From CAZEHS01 sp964511875 (GTDB lineage: Bacteria; Bacillota; Clostridia; Peptostreptococcales; Acidaminobacteraceae), in NCBI GenBank assembly GCA_964511875.1, contig CAZEHS010000042.1, forward strand, positions 1-23,791: a stretch of 23,791 bases of DNA, read 5' to 3'. The position numbers and the translations under genes were made by a program. Below are positions 14,676 through 22,386 of this stretch, one piece after another; position 1 is the stretch's first letter; every line of letters begins with the position of its first letter. Below the pieces are notes generated by a model, which did no database searches, had not been told where the DNA came from, and was given only the letters and a program-made list of their open reading frames with translations.

Positions 14676-16499
14676 ATGATCGATAAGGAAAAGCTTAAAA
14701 GGCGCTTCAGCCGGAACGCCCGGCAATATGATCGGTACGCAGCCGTGCAGAAGGTTATGGCAGCCGCTCTGGTTGAAATGATCCAATCGGAAGGAAGGTA
14801 TTTCAAAGAAATCCTTGAAATCGGCTGCGGAACCGGCCATATGACCGAGCTGCTGACAGGGGCTTTTCCATCCGCCCGGATCACCGCAGTGGATATCGCC
14901 GACGGAATGATCGCCTACGCATCAGACCGGCTGGGAAACAGCAGCATCACATTCCTATGTGCCGATGCAGAGGAAATGCCCCTTGAGCGCAAATACGACC
15001 TTATCATTTCAAATGCGACCTTCCAGTGGTTCAACCATCTCGAAAAAACACTGGCCCGGCTGCTGAGCGGTCTGACGGATAACGGCCTCCTTTGCTTTTC
15101 AACCTTCGGGAGTGAAACCTTCAGAGAGCTTCATCAGGCATATGCCCATGCCAGACAGACCATGGGCATCACCGAAGCACTTACGCCGGGACAATCTTTC
15201 CCCACTGGGGCAGCACTTGAAAAGCTCTGCCTGGCCGTCGGTCCGGTAAAGGTTGAATCCTCAGAGTCACTGCAGACGGAGCATTTCGGCAGCTGTCTTG
15301 ATTTCCTGTCCTCCGTCAAGAGGATCGGTGCCAATAACAGCCTGGCCGACAACAAGCAGATTGTCCCCGGACTGATCGACCGGGCCATGGAAATTTACGA
15401 CTCAACCTATATGGATAATCATAAGAATCAGGTTTACGCCACCTACCACTGCCTTTACTTCAGCCTGAAAAACAACAGGGAGATCCCAATGAACTTCAAC
15501 GAGAACGGAACAGATACCATCCGCCTGATTGAAACACTGAAAGAGAAGGTTTTAGACGGAGCACGGATGTCTTACGAGGTCGGGATGGCTCTGATCTCCA
15601 TACCCGGAACCGATACGGAAAGCCTTGAGGCCCTGTTCAGCGCAGCAGACCAGGTACGCAGCCGTTTTGCAGGCAACAGCGCTGATCTCTGCTCGATCAT
15701 CAATGCAAAGTCCGGCCGGTGCAGCGAAAACTGCAAATACTGCGCACAATCGGTCTTCTACAGCAGCGGTGTAAGCGAATATGATCTCCTGTGCTACGAG
15801 GACATCCTCAGCAAGGCTATGGAGGTTCAGGAACAAGGGGTTCACAGGTTTTCACTTGTCACCAGCGGCCGTGGCATCGAAAGCGAAAAGGAACTGGACG
15901 CCCTTACCGCCATCTACAGGCGCTTGAGAAAGGATACCACCCTCCACCTGTGTGCATCCCACGGGATCCTGACCACCGAGCAGGCGCTGGCCCTGAAGGA
16001 AGCAGGGGTTGAAATGTACCATCACAACGTTGAGACCAGCCGCCGTTACTATTCTGAAATCTGCACAACTCACACCTATGATGACCGTATTTCTACAATC
16101 CGTAATACCATTGCCGCCGGAATGGATGTCTGCAGCGGGGGCATCATCGGCATGGGTGAAACTCCCAGTGACCGGATTGAAATGGCAATCGAGCTGAGAT
16201 CCATGGATATAAAATCGGTTCCCGTCAATGTCCTCAACCCCATCCCCGGCACCCCCTTCGGGCATCTTGAGCAGTTGAAGCCCATGGAGATACTAAAGAC
16301 AATGGCTGTTTTCCGGCTGCTGCTTCCCGATGCCAAAATCCGATACGCAGGTGGCCGAACTGCCCTGGGCGAGTATCAGGAAAAAGGGTTCAGCGCCGGA
16401 GTGAACGCCGCACTGGTCGGCGATTTCCTCACCACCCTGGGCAGCAAGGTTTCGGAGGATAAGGCCATGCTTACACGGGCAGGGTATAGGATAGCCTAG
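14676..16499 (+). CDS. bioC-bioB: BioC-BioB fusion: malonyl-ACP methyltransferase joined to biotin synthase
   Basis: One uninterrupted 607-residue frame holds two normally separate enzymes. Residues 1-271 are BioC, which methylates malonyl-ACP with SAM: FSRNARQYDRYAAVQ at the N-terminus, SAM motif EIGCGTG at 48-54, SNATFQWF, and the C-terminal YATYHCLYFSLKN. Residues 272-607 are BioB, a radical SAM enzyme that inserts sulfur into dethiobiotin: Cys349, Cys353 and Cys356 (CX3CX2C), Cys426, Cys486 in DVCSGG, and Arg561 in AGGRT. The position of the [2Fe-2S] ligand Cys97 of E. coli BioB is Ser393 (HRFSLVTSG). There is no linker: BioC runs straight into a methionine (Met272) that has its own GGGAG site, so free BioB could also be made. 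AAGGAG lies 7 nt before the main ATG. A lost stop codon in the assembly must be kept in mind. Confidence 0.93.
   Translation: MIDKEKLKRRFSRNARQYDRYAAVQKVMAAALVEMIQSEGRYFKEILEIGCGTGHMTELLTGAFPSARITAVDIADGMIAYASDRLGNSSITFLCADAEEMPLERKYDLIISNATFQWFNHLEKTLARLLSGLTDNGLLCFSTFGSETFRELHQAYAHARQTMGITEALTPGQSFPTGAALEKLCLAVGPVKVESSESLQTEHFGSCLDFLSSVKRIGANNSLADNKQIVPGLIDRAMEIYDSTYMDNHKNQVYATYHCLYFSLKNNREIPMNFNENGTDTIRLIETLKEKVLDGARMSYEVGMALISIPGTDTESLEALFSAADQVRSRFAGNSADLCSIINAKSGRCSENCKYCAQSVFYSSGVSEYDLLCYEDILSKAMEVQEQGVHRFSLVTSGRGIESEKELDALTAIYRRLRKDTTLHLCASHGILTTEQALALKEAGVEMYHHNVETSRRYYSEICTTHTYDDRISTIRNTIAAGMDVCSGGIIGMGETPSDRIEMAIELRSMDIKSVPVNVLNPIPGTPFGHLEQLKPMEILKTMAVFRLLLPDAKIRYAGGRTALGEYQEKGFSAGVNAALVGDFLTTLGSKVSEDKAMLTRAGYRIA
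15477..15491 (+). promoter_or_regulatory. internal ribosome binding site and ATG of the BioB half
   Basis: AGGGAGA (15477-15483) lies 6 nt before an in-frame ATG at 15489, which is codon 272 of the fusion and the natural start of BioB (MNFNENGTD). This looks like the remnant, or still active, start of a former separate bioB gene. Confidence 0.6.
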
Positions 16500-16517
16500 A
16501 TCAATTTATCATCCGTT

Positions 16518-16630
16518 GATGTCACAGATGCGGAAAAAAAGCGCTTTTTAACGCCGAACACGCCGAAAACGCTGAAAGTGAATTAAAAAACTATGTCAGA
16601 TTTCTCAGCGTGTTCGGCGTTTTCAGCGTT
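16518..16630. repeat. inverted arrays of 9-nt repeats in the bioB-bioD gap
   Basis: Three units of the type AACGCCGAA stand in direct order at 16550-16576 and three in inverse order at 16604-16630, with a 27-nt spacer. The arms pair at 23 of 27 positions. Just before them lies GATGTCACAGATG (16518-16530), shared with 9243-9255, and a small AAAAAGCGCTTTTT palindrome. This fits the dispersed NAENAE-coding type of intergenic repeat seen in many environmental genomes. It fills most of the 167-nt gap between bioB and bioD and could lower readthrough into bioDA. No T-run follows on the plus strand. Confidence 0.7.
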
Positions 16631-16666
16631 AAAATTCCAGTTCATTGCAAAGTGAGGTGTTTTCGT

Positions 16667-17377
16667 ATGGGGCGTGGTATTTTTATAATTGGTACGGATA
16701 CGGATGTGGGGAAAACCTTCGTATCGGCGGCGGTGGCTTATATCCTGAATAAGAATGGCAGAGACGTTGCCTACTATAAGCCTGTTCAAAGCGGAATAGA
16801 GCTGGAGGACGGCTCCCCTGCTCTGACGGATACGGATTTCATCGGACATACTTCCCTGCTGCCTCCGGATAGGATCCACTGTTCCTACGGCTTCAAAAGC
16901 CCGGTATCCCCGCACCTTGCATCGGAACAGGAACACATCACCATCGATCCGTACCTGATAATTTCAACCTTGCGCCGTCTTCTGGACCGGCACGATTATA
17001 CCGTTATCGAGGGCGCAGGTGGGATAGCGGTGCCCATCGTCCGTAATTCCTTCATGGCAGCCGATATGATACGGGCCATGGACATACCGGTCCTGCTTGT
17101 TGCCCGGACCGGTGTGGGTACGATCAACCACACCCTGCTGACCGTAGAATATGCCCGCAGTCATGGCATCGACCTCCGGGCGCTGATCTTTAACGGCTTC
17201 ACCGGCAAATCCCATGAAAAGGACAATATCGCAGTCATCAAGGAAATGACCGGCCTTCCAGTACTCGCAGTCCTCAACCGGATTGAAACAATCCATTCGG
17301 AAGATCCAAACACACTCTTTCGAAGTGAATTCATAAACAGCCTCTATTACAACGGCCTTGACGGGCTTTTCGGCTGA
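16667..17377 (+). CDS. bioD: dethiobiotin synthetase
   Basis: An ATP-dependent enzyme that closes the ureido ring of dethiobiotin from DAPA and CO2. The 236-residue protein has the P-loop GTDTDVGKT at 9-17 (Lys16), the substrate lysine Lys38 in YYKPVQSG, and the EGAGGIAVPI segment that is typical of the family. A longer frame starts at 16610 inside the repeat arrays. GAGGTG lies 7 nt before the ATG at 16667, so that start is chosen. It is separated from bioB by a repeat-filled 167-nt gap without a clear promoter, so it is probably transcribed with the bioF operon. It is followed by bioA after 16 nt. Two consecutive steps are thus side by side. Confidence 0.95.
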   Translation: MGRGIFIIGTDTDVGKTFVSAAVAYILNKNGRDVAYYKPVQSGIELEDGSPALTDTDFIGHTSLLPPDRIHCSYGFKSPVSPHLASEQEHITIDPYLIISTLRRLLDRHDYTVIEGAGGIAVPIVRNSFMAADMIRAMDIPVLLVARTGVGTINHTLLTVEYARSHGIDLRALIFNGFTGKSHEKDNIAVIKEMTGLPVLAVLNRIETIHSEDPNTLFRSEFINSLYYNGLDGLFG

Positions 17378-17393
17378 TACTAAAGGAGCCTCC

Positions 17394-18749
17394 ATGCTGA
17401 ATAAGACACAGGCACTTCAGGAAAAAGATCTAAAGCATATTTGGCACCCCTGCTCCCAGATGAAGGATTACGAAGCCTTTCCGCCTATCGTTGTGCAGAG
17501 CGGCAAGGGCGTTTACCTGACTGATACGGAGGGCAATCGTTACCTGGACGCTGTATCCTCCTGGTGGGTGAATCTTTTCGGTCATTCAAACCAGCGCATC
17601 AACGATGCCCTCTGCCGTCAGGCCAACACTCTGGAACATGTGATATTCGCCAACTTCACCCATGAGCCTGCCATTGAACTGGCACAGCGGATCACGCAGC
17701 TTGCCCCTAAGGGACTTAACCGTGTATTTTTCGGCGACAACGGCTCCTCCGCAGTTGAAATCGCCCTCAAGCTCAGCTTCCAGTATCGTCAGCAGTCAGG
17801 AAAAACCGGAAAAATACGCTTTGCAGCCCTGACTGACGCCTATCACGGGGAAACTCTGGGCGCCCTGGCCGTCGGCGGTGTGGAGCTATACAACAAGGTG
17901 TTTCACCCGCTGCTGCTGGATACCCTGCGCATTGAAAGCCCGAACTGTTACCGATGCAAATACGGAAACACCCGGGATATCTGCCAGGCCCAGTGTTTCG
18001 AAGGGGCCGAAGCAGCCCTTGCCGAACACGCCCACGAGCTGTCTGCCATCATAATCGAACCCATGGTCCAGTGTGCTGCAGGAATGAAAATCTACTCACC
18101 GGTCTACCTTAAAAAGCTCCGGGAAGCCTGCGACAGATACGACATCCATCTGATAGCTGATGAAATCGCCGTGGGATTCGGGCGGACCGGAACCATGTTC
18201 GCCTGCGAGCACGCCGGTATCAGCCCGGACATCATGTGCCTTTCCAAGGGACTCACCGCCGGATACATGCCGCTCTCCCTTGTTCTTATGACTGAACGTA
18301 TATATGACGGGTTTTACGATGACTATGACTCGATGAGAGCTTTCCTGCATAGCCACAGTTATTCAGGCAATCCCCTGGGCTGCGCTGTTGCGGTTGAAAC
18401 CCTTAAAATTTTTGAGGATGAAAGGATCGTCGAAGCCAACCGGATCAAATCGGCTCAGATCCGAAGCGCCGTGAACGAGAGGCTGCTAAGCATACCCCAG
18501 GTGGGCGAATTTCGCCAGATCGGCATGATCGGCGCTGTGGAACTCGTATCAGACCGTATAAGCAAGGAACCGTTCGATTGGAAGCTGCGCGTCGGCTACC
18601 AGATTTACAGGAACGCACTAAAAAAGGGGGTGCTGCTGCGCCCCCTTGGTAATGTGCTTTACTTCATGCCTCCGTATGTCATCAATGAAAAAGAGATCAT
18701 TGAGATGGTTGATGTTGCCGCAGCTTCAATTTCAGAGTACTTTGGCTAA
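17394..18749 (+). CDS. bioA: adenosylmethionine-8-amino-7-oxononanoate (DAPA) aminotransferase
   Basis: A PLP class III aminotransferase that converts KAPA to DAPA, normally with SAM as amino donor. The 451-residue protein begins with the BioA-like IWHPCSQMKDYEAFPP segment and SSWWVNLFGHSN, followed by YHGE at 150-153, the DEIAVGFGRTG strand with the PLP-contacting Asp, and the PLP lysine Lys285 in CLSKGLTAG. E. coli BioA has Asp where Glu153 stands here. A cysteine-rich loop has Cys185, Cys188, Cys197 and Cys201 (CxxC-x8-CxxxC), known from related Bacillota aminotransferases and of unclear role. AAAGGAG lies 5 nt before the ATG at 17394; the frame upstream overlaps bioD and is not used. It is the last gene of the biotin operon, and no clear terminator is seen in the 12 nt before the convergent gene. 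Confidence 0.93.
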   Translation: MLNKTQALQEKDLKHIWHPCSQMKDYEAFPPIVVQSGKGVYLTDTEGNRYLDAVSSWWVNLFGHSNQRINDALCRQANTLEHVIFANFTHEPAIELAQRITQLAPKGLNRVFFGDNGSSAVEIALKLSFQYRQQSGKTGKIRFAALTDAYHGETLGALAVGGVELYNKVFHPLLLDTLRIESPNCYRCKYGNTRDICQAQCFEGAEAALAEHAHELSAIIIEPMVQCAAGMKIYSPVYLKKLREACDRYDIHLIADEIAVGFGRTGTMFACEHAGISPDIMCLSKGLTAGYMPLSLVLMTERIYDGFYDDYDSMRAFLHSHSYSGNPLGCAVAVETLKIFEDERIVEANRIKSAQIRSAVNERLLSIPQVGEFRQIGMIGAVELVSDRISKEPFDWKLRVGYQIYRNALKKGVLLRPLGNVLYFMPPYVINEKEIIEMVDVAAASISEYFG

Positions 18750-18761
18750 ATAACACGATCA

Positions 18762-21329
18762 TCATCCTACGTTTTCCAGCCCAATCAGGATTTTCACGAT
18801 TTCCGGATCGAATTGGATCCCGGCAAACGCCTTCAGTTCCTCAAGTGCATCTGTCTTTTTCAAGCCTGCTCTGTAGGGTCTGTCTGAAGTCATGGCCTCA
18901 TAGGCATCTGCCACCGCGATGATCCTCGCGAACAATGGGATGGCATTTCCCTGAAGGCCACGTGGATACCCGCTTCCATCCCATTTTTCGTGATGCGACA
19001 AAACGGTTTCCGCCAGTGGTGAGTATGCATCAACGGATTTAAGGATCTGATACCCGACCTCCGGATGCTTCTGAATCTCTTCATATTCCAAAGATGTCAG
19101 TGCCCCCGGCTTATTAAGCAGATTCTTATCGATAGCGATTTTTCCAATATCATGCATCAATCCTGCGGTTTCTATCTGCTTTATCGCATCGTAGTCCAAC
19201 CCCATGGCAATACCGATTCCCTTACTCAGGGAACTGACCTTATCGGAATGAATGCGCTCCCGTTCATTCTTTTCGTTCAGGGTCCTCAGGATAACCTTGA
19301 TTGTTTCATTTCGCATGCTCTGACTTTCCGCCAGTTTTTTTCTGTACATATGCTCTTCTGCTTTAGTAAAGATATCCTTCATCATTTGATCAAATGATGT
19401 CTTTGTGGCCCATCCCACCGACACAGAAATGACAACGTTATCGATGTATTCGCTGCTCGTTGCCAGCATGATCCGGTTTACAATCCGAGTGGTATCTTCA
19501 GACGTTGTCTTCGGCAACAGAATGACAAATTCGTCACCACCGATTCTTGCGACTATATCGTCCCCTCTGCTTTCTTTTTTCAGGATTCCCGCTACCCGTT
19601 TCAACAGCTCATCGCCAGTCAGGTGGCCGAAAGCATCGTTGGTAAGCTTCAGACCATTGACATCCAGCATCATCATTGTAAAGGGCATATTCCGTTCCGT
19701 ATCCAGACGGCTGAGCTCCTCTTCGAAAAAACGTCGGTTATACAGACCTGTCAACTGGTCATGATAGCTGAGATATTCTATATGATGGTGATTGTTCTTC
19801 TGTTCTGTAATGTTCCTTGTGATAGCAACTACCTCGTCCGACCCGCTTTTCACAACCCGCATTTCAAAATGATTGATTTCGTCCTTCATTTCCAGACTGT
19901 ATTCAAAGGTCTGAAGGGAATCCTCCCGAAGCGCCGCTGCAATTGCAGACATCCCAGCTGATGCAATGGTCTCAGGCATGATATCAGCCAGCCGTTTCCC
20001 CAGGAAATCCGATTTCCGATACAGCAGCATAGACTCGTCGCTGACCTGGCAGTCCAGGAATACGCCCTCTGAATCAAATATAAAGACCAGGTCCGGCAAA
20101 GCATTGACGATGGCCCGATTCCTCTTTTCGCTGACGCTCAGCGCTTCCTGGCTCTCCTTCAGCGAATTATGCTGATTTCGCAGTTCGCTCTCGTTGGCTG
20201 CCAGCTGCTGAAGACTGGCCTCAAGTTCATCATTGGCTGCCGTCAGATCTGATTTGTGTTCCTCCATCCGTTCAAAAAAGCTCTGAGTCTTTTCCAACGT
20301 CCCATTAACCGATTTTCTAAGGATCGCAAAAGGGTCCCGTTGATCGACAGGCAAACGGTACGTGATCTCCCCCTCAGCGGAGATTCTCAGGATATCCTGA
20401 TCCAGAGCTATAATAGGCCTGAATACATATCGTTTCTGAAGCAGCATCGTCACTAATATGATCAGGATAGCCGAGGCAACCGTCATAAGGAAGAATCGCA
20501 GGATCTGGCCTTCATGGTCCATATAATCCCCAATCGGCACGAAACTTCCAACAGTCCAATCGGTCTCACGTATCGGCTGATAGGTAAGATAGCCTTCCGC
20601 CCCATTCGGGTTAATCAGCACGGTTCCCTTGTCCTCCTGAGTCATGGCCTTGACCAGATCTTCAGAAATCTCTGATGCCTTTATGGGCTCCGGCTTTGAT
20701 GATCCGTTGGAGTACGGGTAGGCCAGCACATTTCCTTTAGCGTCGATCACTACAGTGTAGCCATTTTCGGATATCTGCGTATCCTTGACAATGGCCAGGA
20801 TGTTCTCAATGCCGATATCTCCTGCTACCACACCTAGCAACCGATTGTCGGCACTGAAGACAGGCATGGCTACAGTAACGATCATCCGATCCTTCGAAGC
20901 ATTCATGAATGCTTCAGTAAAAATGCTTCTATTCTCATGAATAGCCTTCACATACCACGGCCGGGTTCTGAGATCGAATGTCTTGGGCGGAATCCAGCCG
21001 CTGGCGTTGATCATGGTATTCTCAGGCGTACCGAAATAAATGGAAGCAAATGAAGGATTATCTGCCAACAGTTTCTTTAGATATCGGAGTATACGCTCTT
21101 CATCCGTTTCACCAGATATGAATCCGGCTGCATCTGCAATTATCTGGGCTTTCGACATCAGTCTGCCGCTTATTTCGCCGGCAACATAATTGCGCTGAAG
21201 CAGATTGACGGTCTGCATTTCCTTCCTGATAACGCTTTCAAGGGATTTGAATTCAATGAACATGCCCAGTGCGACAATGGATGCCACCATTAAACCAACT
21301 ATGTAGAATCCTTTAACTATCCGATTCAT
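18762..21329 (-). CDS. dCache-PAS-GGDEF-HD-GYP cyclic-di-GMP signalling protein
   Basis: An 855-residue membrane sensor that can in principle both make and break cyclic-di-GMP. In order: a membrane helix near residues 7-25; an extracytoplasmic dCache-type sensor to about 290 (with RTRPWYVKAIHENRSIFTE and AMPVFSADNRLLGVVAGDIG); a second helix LMTVASAILIILVTMLL; a HAMP-like linker and coiled coil; a PAS domain (NALPDLVFIFDSEG); a GGDEF domain with intact GGDEF at 597-601 and an intact inhibitory RGDD five residues before it; and an HD-GYP domain with HDIGKI (His726-Asp727) and HHEKWDGSGYP. Both catalytic centres look intact. The longest frame opens with a TTG at 21443 that lies inside the promoter. 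AGGTGG is 5 nt before the ATG at 21329, which is preferred. The sensor ligand is unknown. Confidence 0.9.
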   Translation of the reverse strand: MNRIVKGFYIVGLMVASIVALGMFIEFKSLESVIRKEMQTVNLLQRNYVAGEISGRLMSKAQIIADAAGFISGETDEERILRYLKKLLADNPSFASIYFGTPENTMINASGWIPPKTFDLRTRPWYVKAIHENRSIFTEAFMNASKDRMIVTVAMPVFSADNRLLGVVAGDIGIENILAIVKDTQISENGYTVVIDAKGNVLAYPYSNGSSKPEPIKASEISEDLVKAMTQEDKGTVLINPNGAEGYLTYQPIRETDWTVGSFVPIGDYMDHEGQILRFFLMTVASAILIILVTMLLQKRYVFRPIIALDQDILRISAEGEITYRLPVDQRDPFAILRKSVNGTLEKTQSFFERMEEHKSDLTAANDELEASLQQLAANESELRNQHNSLKESQEALSVSEKRNRAIVNALPDLVFIFDSEGVFLDCQVSDESMLLYRKSDFLGKRLADIMPETIASAGMSAIAAALREDSLQTFEYSLEMKDEINHFEMRVVKSGSDEVVAITRNITEQKNNHHHIEYLSYHDQLTGLYNRRFFEEELSRLDTERNMPFTMMMLDVNGLKLTNDAFGHLTGDELLKRVAGILKKESRGDDIVARIGGDEFVILLPKTTSEDTTRIVNRIMLATSSEYIDNVVISVSVGWATKTSFDQMMKDIFTKAEEHMYRKKLAESQSMRNETIKVILRTLNEKNERERIHSDKVSSLSKGIGIAMGLDYDAIKQIETAGLMHDIGKIAIDKNLLNKPGALTSLEYEEIQKHPEVGYQILKSVDAYSPLAETVLSHHEKWDGSGYPRGLQGNAIPLFARIIAVADAYEAMTSDRPYRAGLKKTDALEELKAFAGIQFDPEIVKILIGLENVG

Positions 21330-21341
21330 TCCAACCACCTC

Positions 21342-21382
21342 ATTAAAAATCGGCTGAAAGAATCGATTCATTCTTCCAGCCG
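21342..21382 (-). terminator. terminator-like hairpin in the leader of the GGDEF/HD-GYP gene
   Basis: On the minus strand CGGCTG and AAGAAT pair with ATTCTT and CAGCCG around a 6-nt loop, with a mismatch in each arm, and ATTTTTA follows. It lies between the promoter at 21414-21443 and the ATG at 21329, only about 12 nt before that ATG. It may be the terminator of the upstream ppk2 gene, an attenuator of the downstream gene, or both. A small GCAG/CTGC hairpin directly upstream could be part of a switch. Confidence 0.6.
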
Positions 21383-21413
21383 ATGCAGGTCGTCTGCTTG
21401 TCGTTACATATGG

Positions 21414-21443
21414 ATTATAACTCATCTCATGGATGGAAGACAA
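21414..21443 (-). promoter_or_regulatory. promoter of the GGDEF/HD-GYP gene
   Basis: On the minus strand TTGTCT (21438-21443) and a perfect TATAAT (21414-21419) at 18 nt spacing. The transcript would have a leader of about 75-80 nt that contains the terminator-like hairpin. Confidence 0.6.
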
Positions 21444-21479
21444 GGCTAATTAACAGAGATCAGTTGAGAGAAATCTGTA

Positions 21480-22322
21480 TCATTCATCAGATTCCTTGAT
21501 CAGCTTTACGCAGACATCCGGTACGAATGTCTGTGTGGCCATCGGGGGTCTGATATAATTCTCATCCTTCTGTTTCTTGGGCAACTCGATTTCTTCCGGT
21601 GTTAAATCTTCATAATCGAATAAACTCAATAGATGAGTAATGCAGTTGATCCTTGCATGTTTCTTGATGTTTGCATCAACCACATACCAGGGCGATTGTT
21701 TTGTGTCGGTATGAGCAAACATAACATCTTTAGCTCTTGAATAATCAACCCAATGCTTTCTGGATTCCATATCCATAGGACTTAGTTTCCAGCGTTTCGT
21801 TGGGTCTTTCATCCTATCCACAAAGCGCTGTTCCTGTTCTTCATCACTGACACTGAACCAGTATTTAACCAATATTATCCCGGAACGAATGAGCATGTTT
21901 TCGAACGATGGGTTTTGAAGCAAGAATTCCTGATATTCCTCTTCGGTACAGAATCCCATGACCTTTTCCACACCTGCCCGGTTATACCAGCTCCGGTCGA
22001 AAAGGACCATTTCACCTGCCGCCGGCAGATTCGATACATACCGTTGGAAATACCACTGGGATTTTTCACGCTCCGTAGGAGTTCCAAGAGCGACCACTTT
22101 GCAATAACGGGGATTCAGGGGTTCTGTGATCCGCTTTATGACGCCGCCCTTACCTGCGGCATCCCGGCCCTCAAACAGGATCACTACCTTCATGCCCTTG
22201 TAGCGCACCCATTCCTGCAGTTTGACCAGTTCGATATTGAGCTTTTCAATTTCATTCTCATATGCTTTCTTGGAAATCTTATCCTTCTGGATATCTTCTT
22301 TCTTGTCCTTATTCTTGCCCAT
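21480..22322 (-). CDS. ppk2: polyphosphate kinase 2
   Basis: A 280-residue single-domain PPK2-family enzyme, which moves phosphate between polyphosphate and nucleotides in the cytoplasm, usually favouring GTP or ATP formation from polyphosphate. The P-loop is FEGRDAAGKGG at 50-60, and the Walker B region is VLFDRSWYNRAGVE near 106. The family motif KRWKLSPMDMESRKHWVDY and the C-terminal PWYVVDANIKKHARIN are also present. The N-terminal 25 residues are charged and Lys-rich. The ATG at 22322 follows an AGGGGG-type site at 9 nt. It lies 64 nt downstream of the histidine kinase gene on the same strand and could be co-transcribed. A terminator-like hairpin follows about 100 nt after its stop codon. 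Whether it prefers GDP, ADP or AMP cannot be read with confidence. Confidence 0.92.
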   Translation of the reverse strand: MGKNKDKKEDIQKDKISKKAYENEIEKLNIELVKLQEWVRYKGMKVVILFEGRDAAGKGGVIKRITEPLNPRYCKVVALGTPTEREKSQWYFQRYVSNLPAAGEMVLFDRSWYNRAGVEKVMGFCTEEEYQEFLLQNPSFENMLIRSGIILVKYWFSVSDEEQEQRFVDRMKDPTKRWKLSPMDMESRKHWVDYSRAKDVMFAHTDTKQSPWYVVDANIKKHARINCITHLLSLFDYEDLTPEEIELPKKQKDENYIRPPMATQTFVPDVCVKLIKESDE

Positions 22323-22386
22323 CAGTCCGCCCCCTTAAGTTCTTTCTGTCATTGTACCCATTCAGGAGCATTCAAATCCATTCAAA

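Noticed and set aside
16550..16630. Possible small CRISPR array
   Set aside because: The units are 9 nt and contiguous, with no unique spacers, and they occur as inverted arms; no cas genes are present.
16610..16666. Longer bioD start at 16610
   Set aside because: It would encode part of the intergenic repeat array, and there is no ribosome binding site; the ATG at 16667 has one.
21351..21413. c-di-GMP (GEMM) riboswitch before the GGDEF/HD-GYP gene
   Set aside because: The leader is too short and does not show the GEMM core sequences or the two-stem layout.
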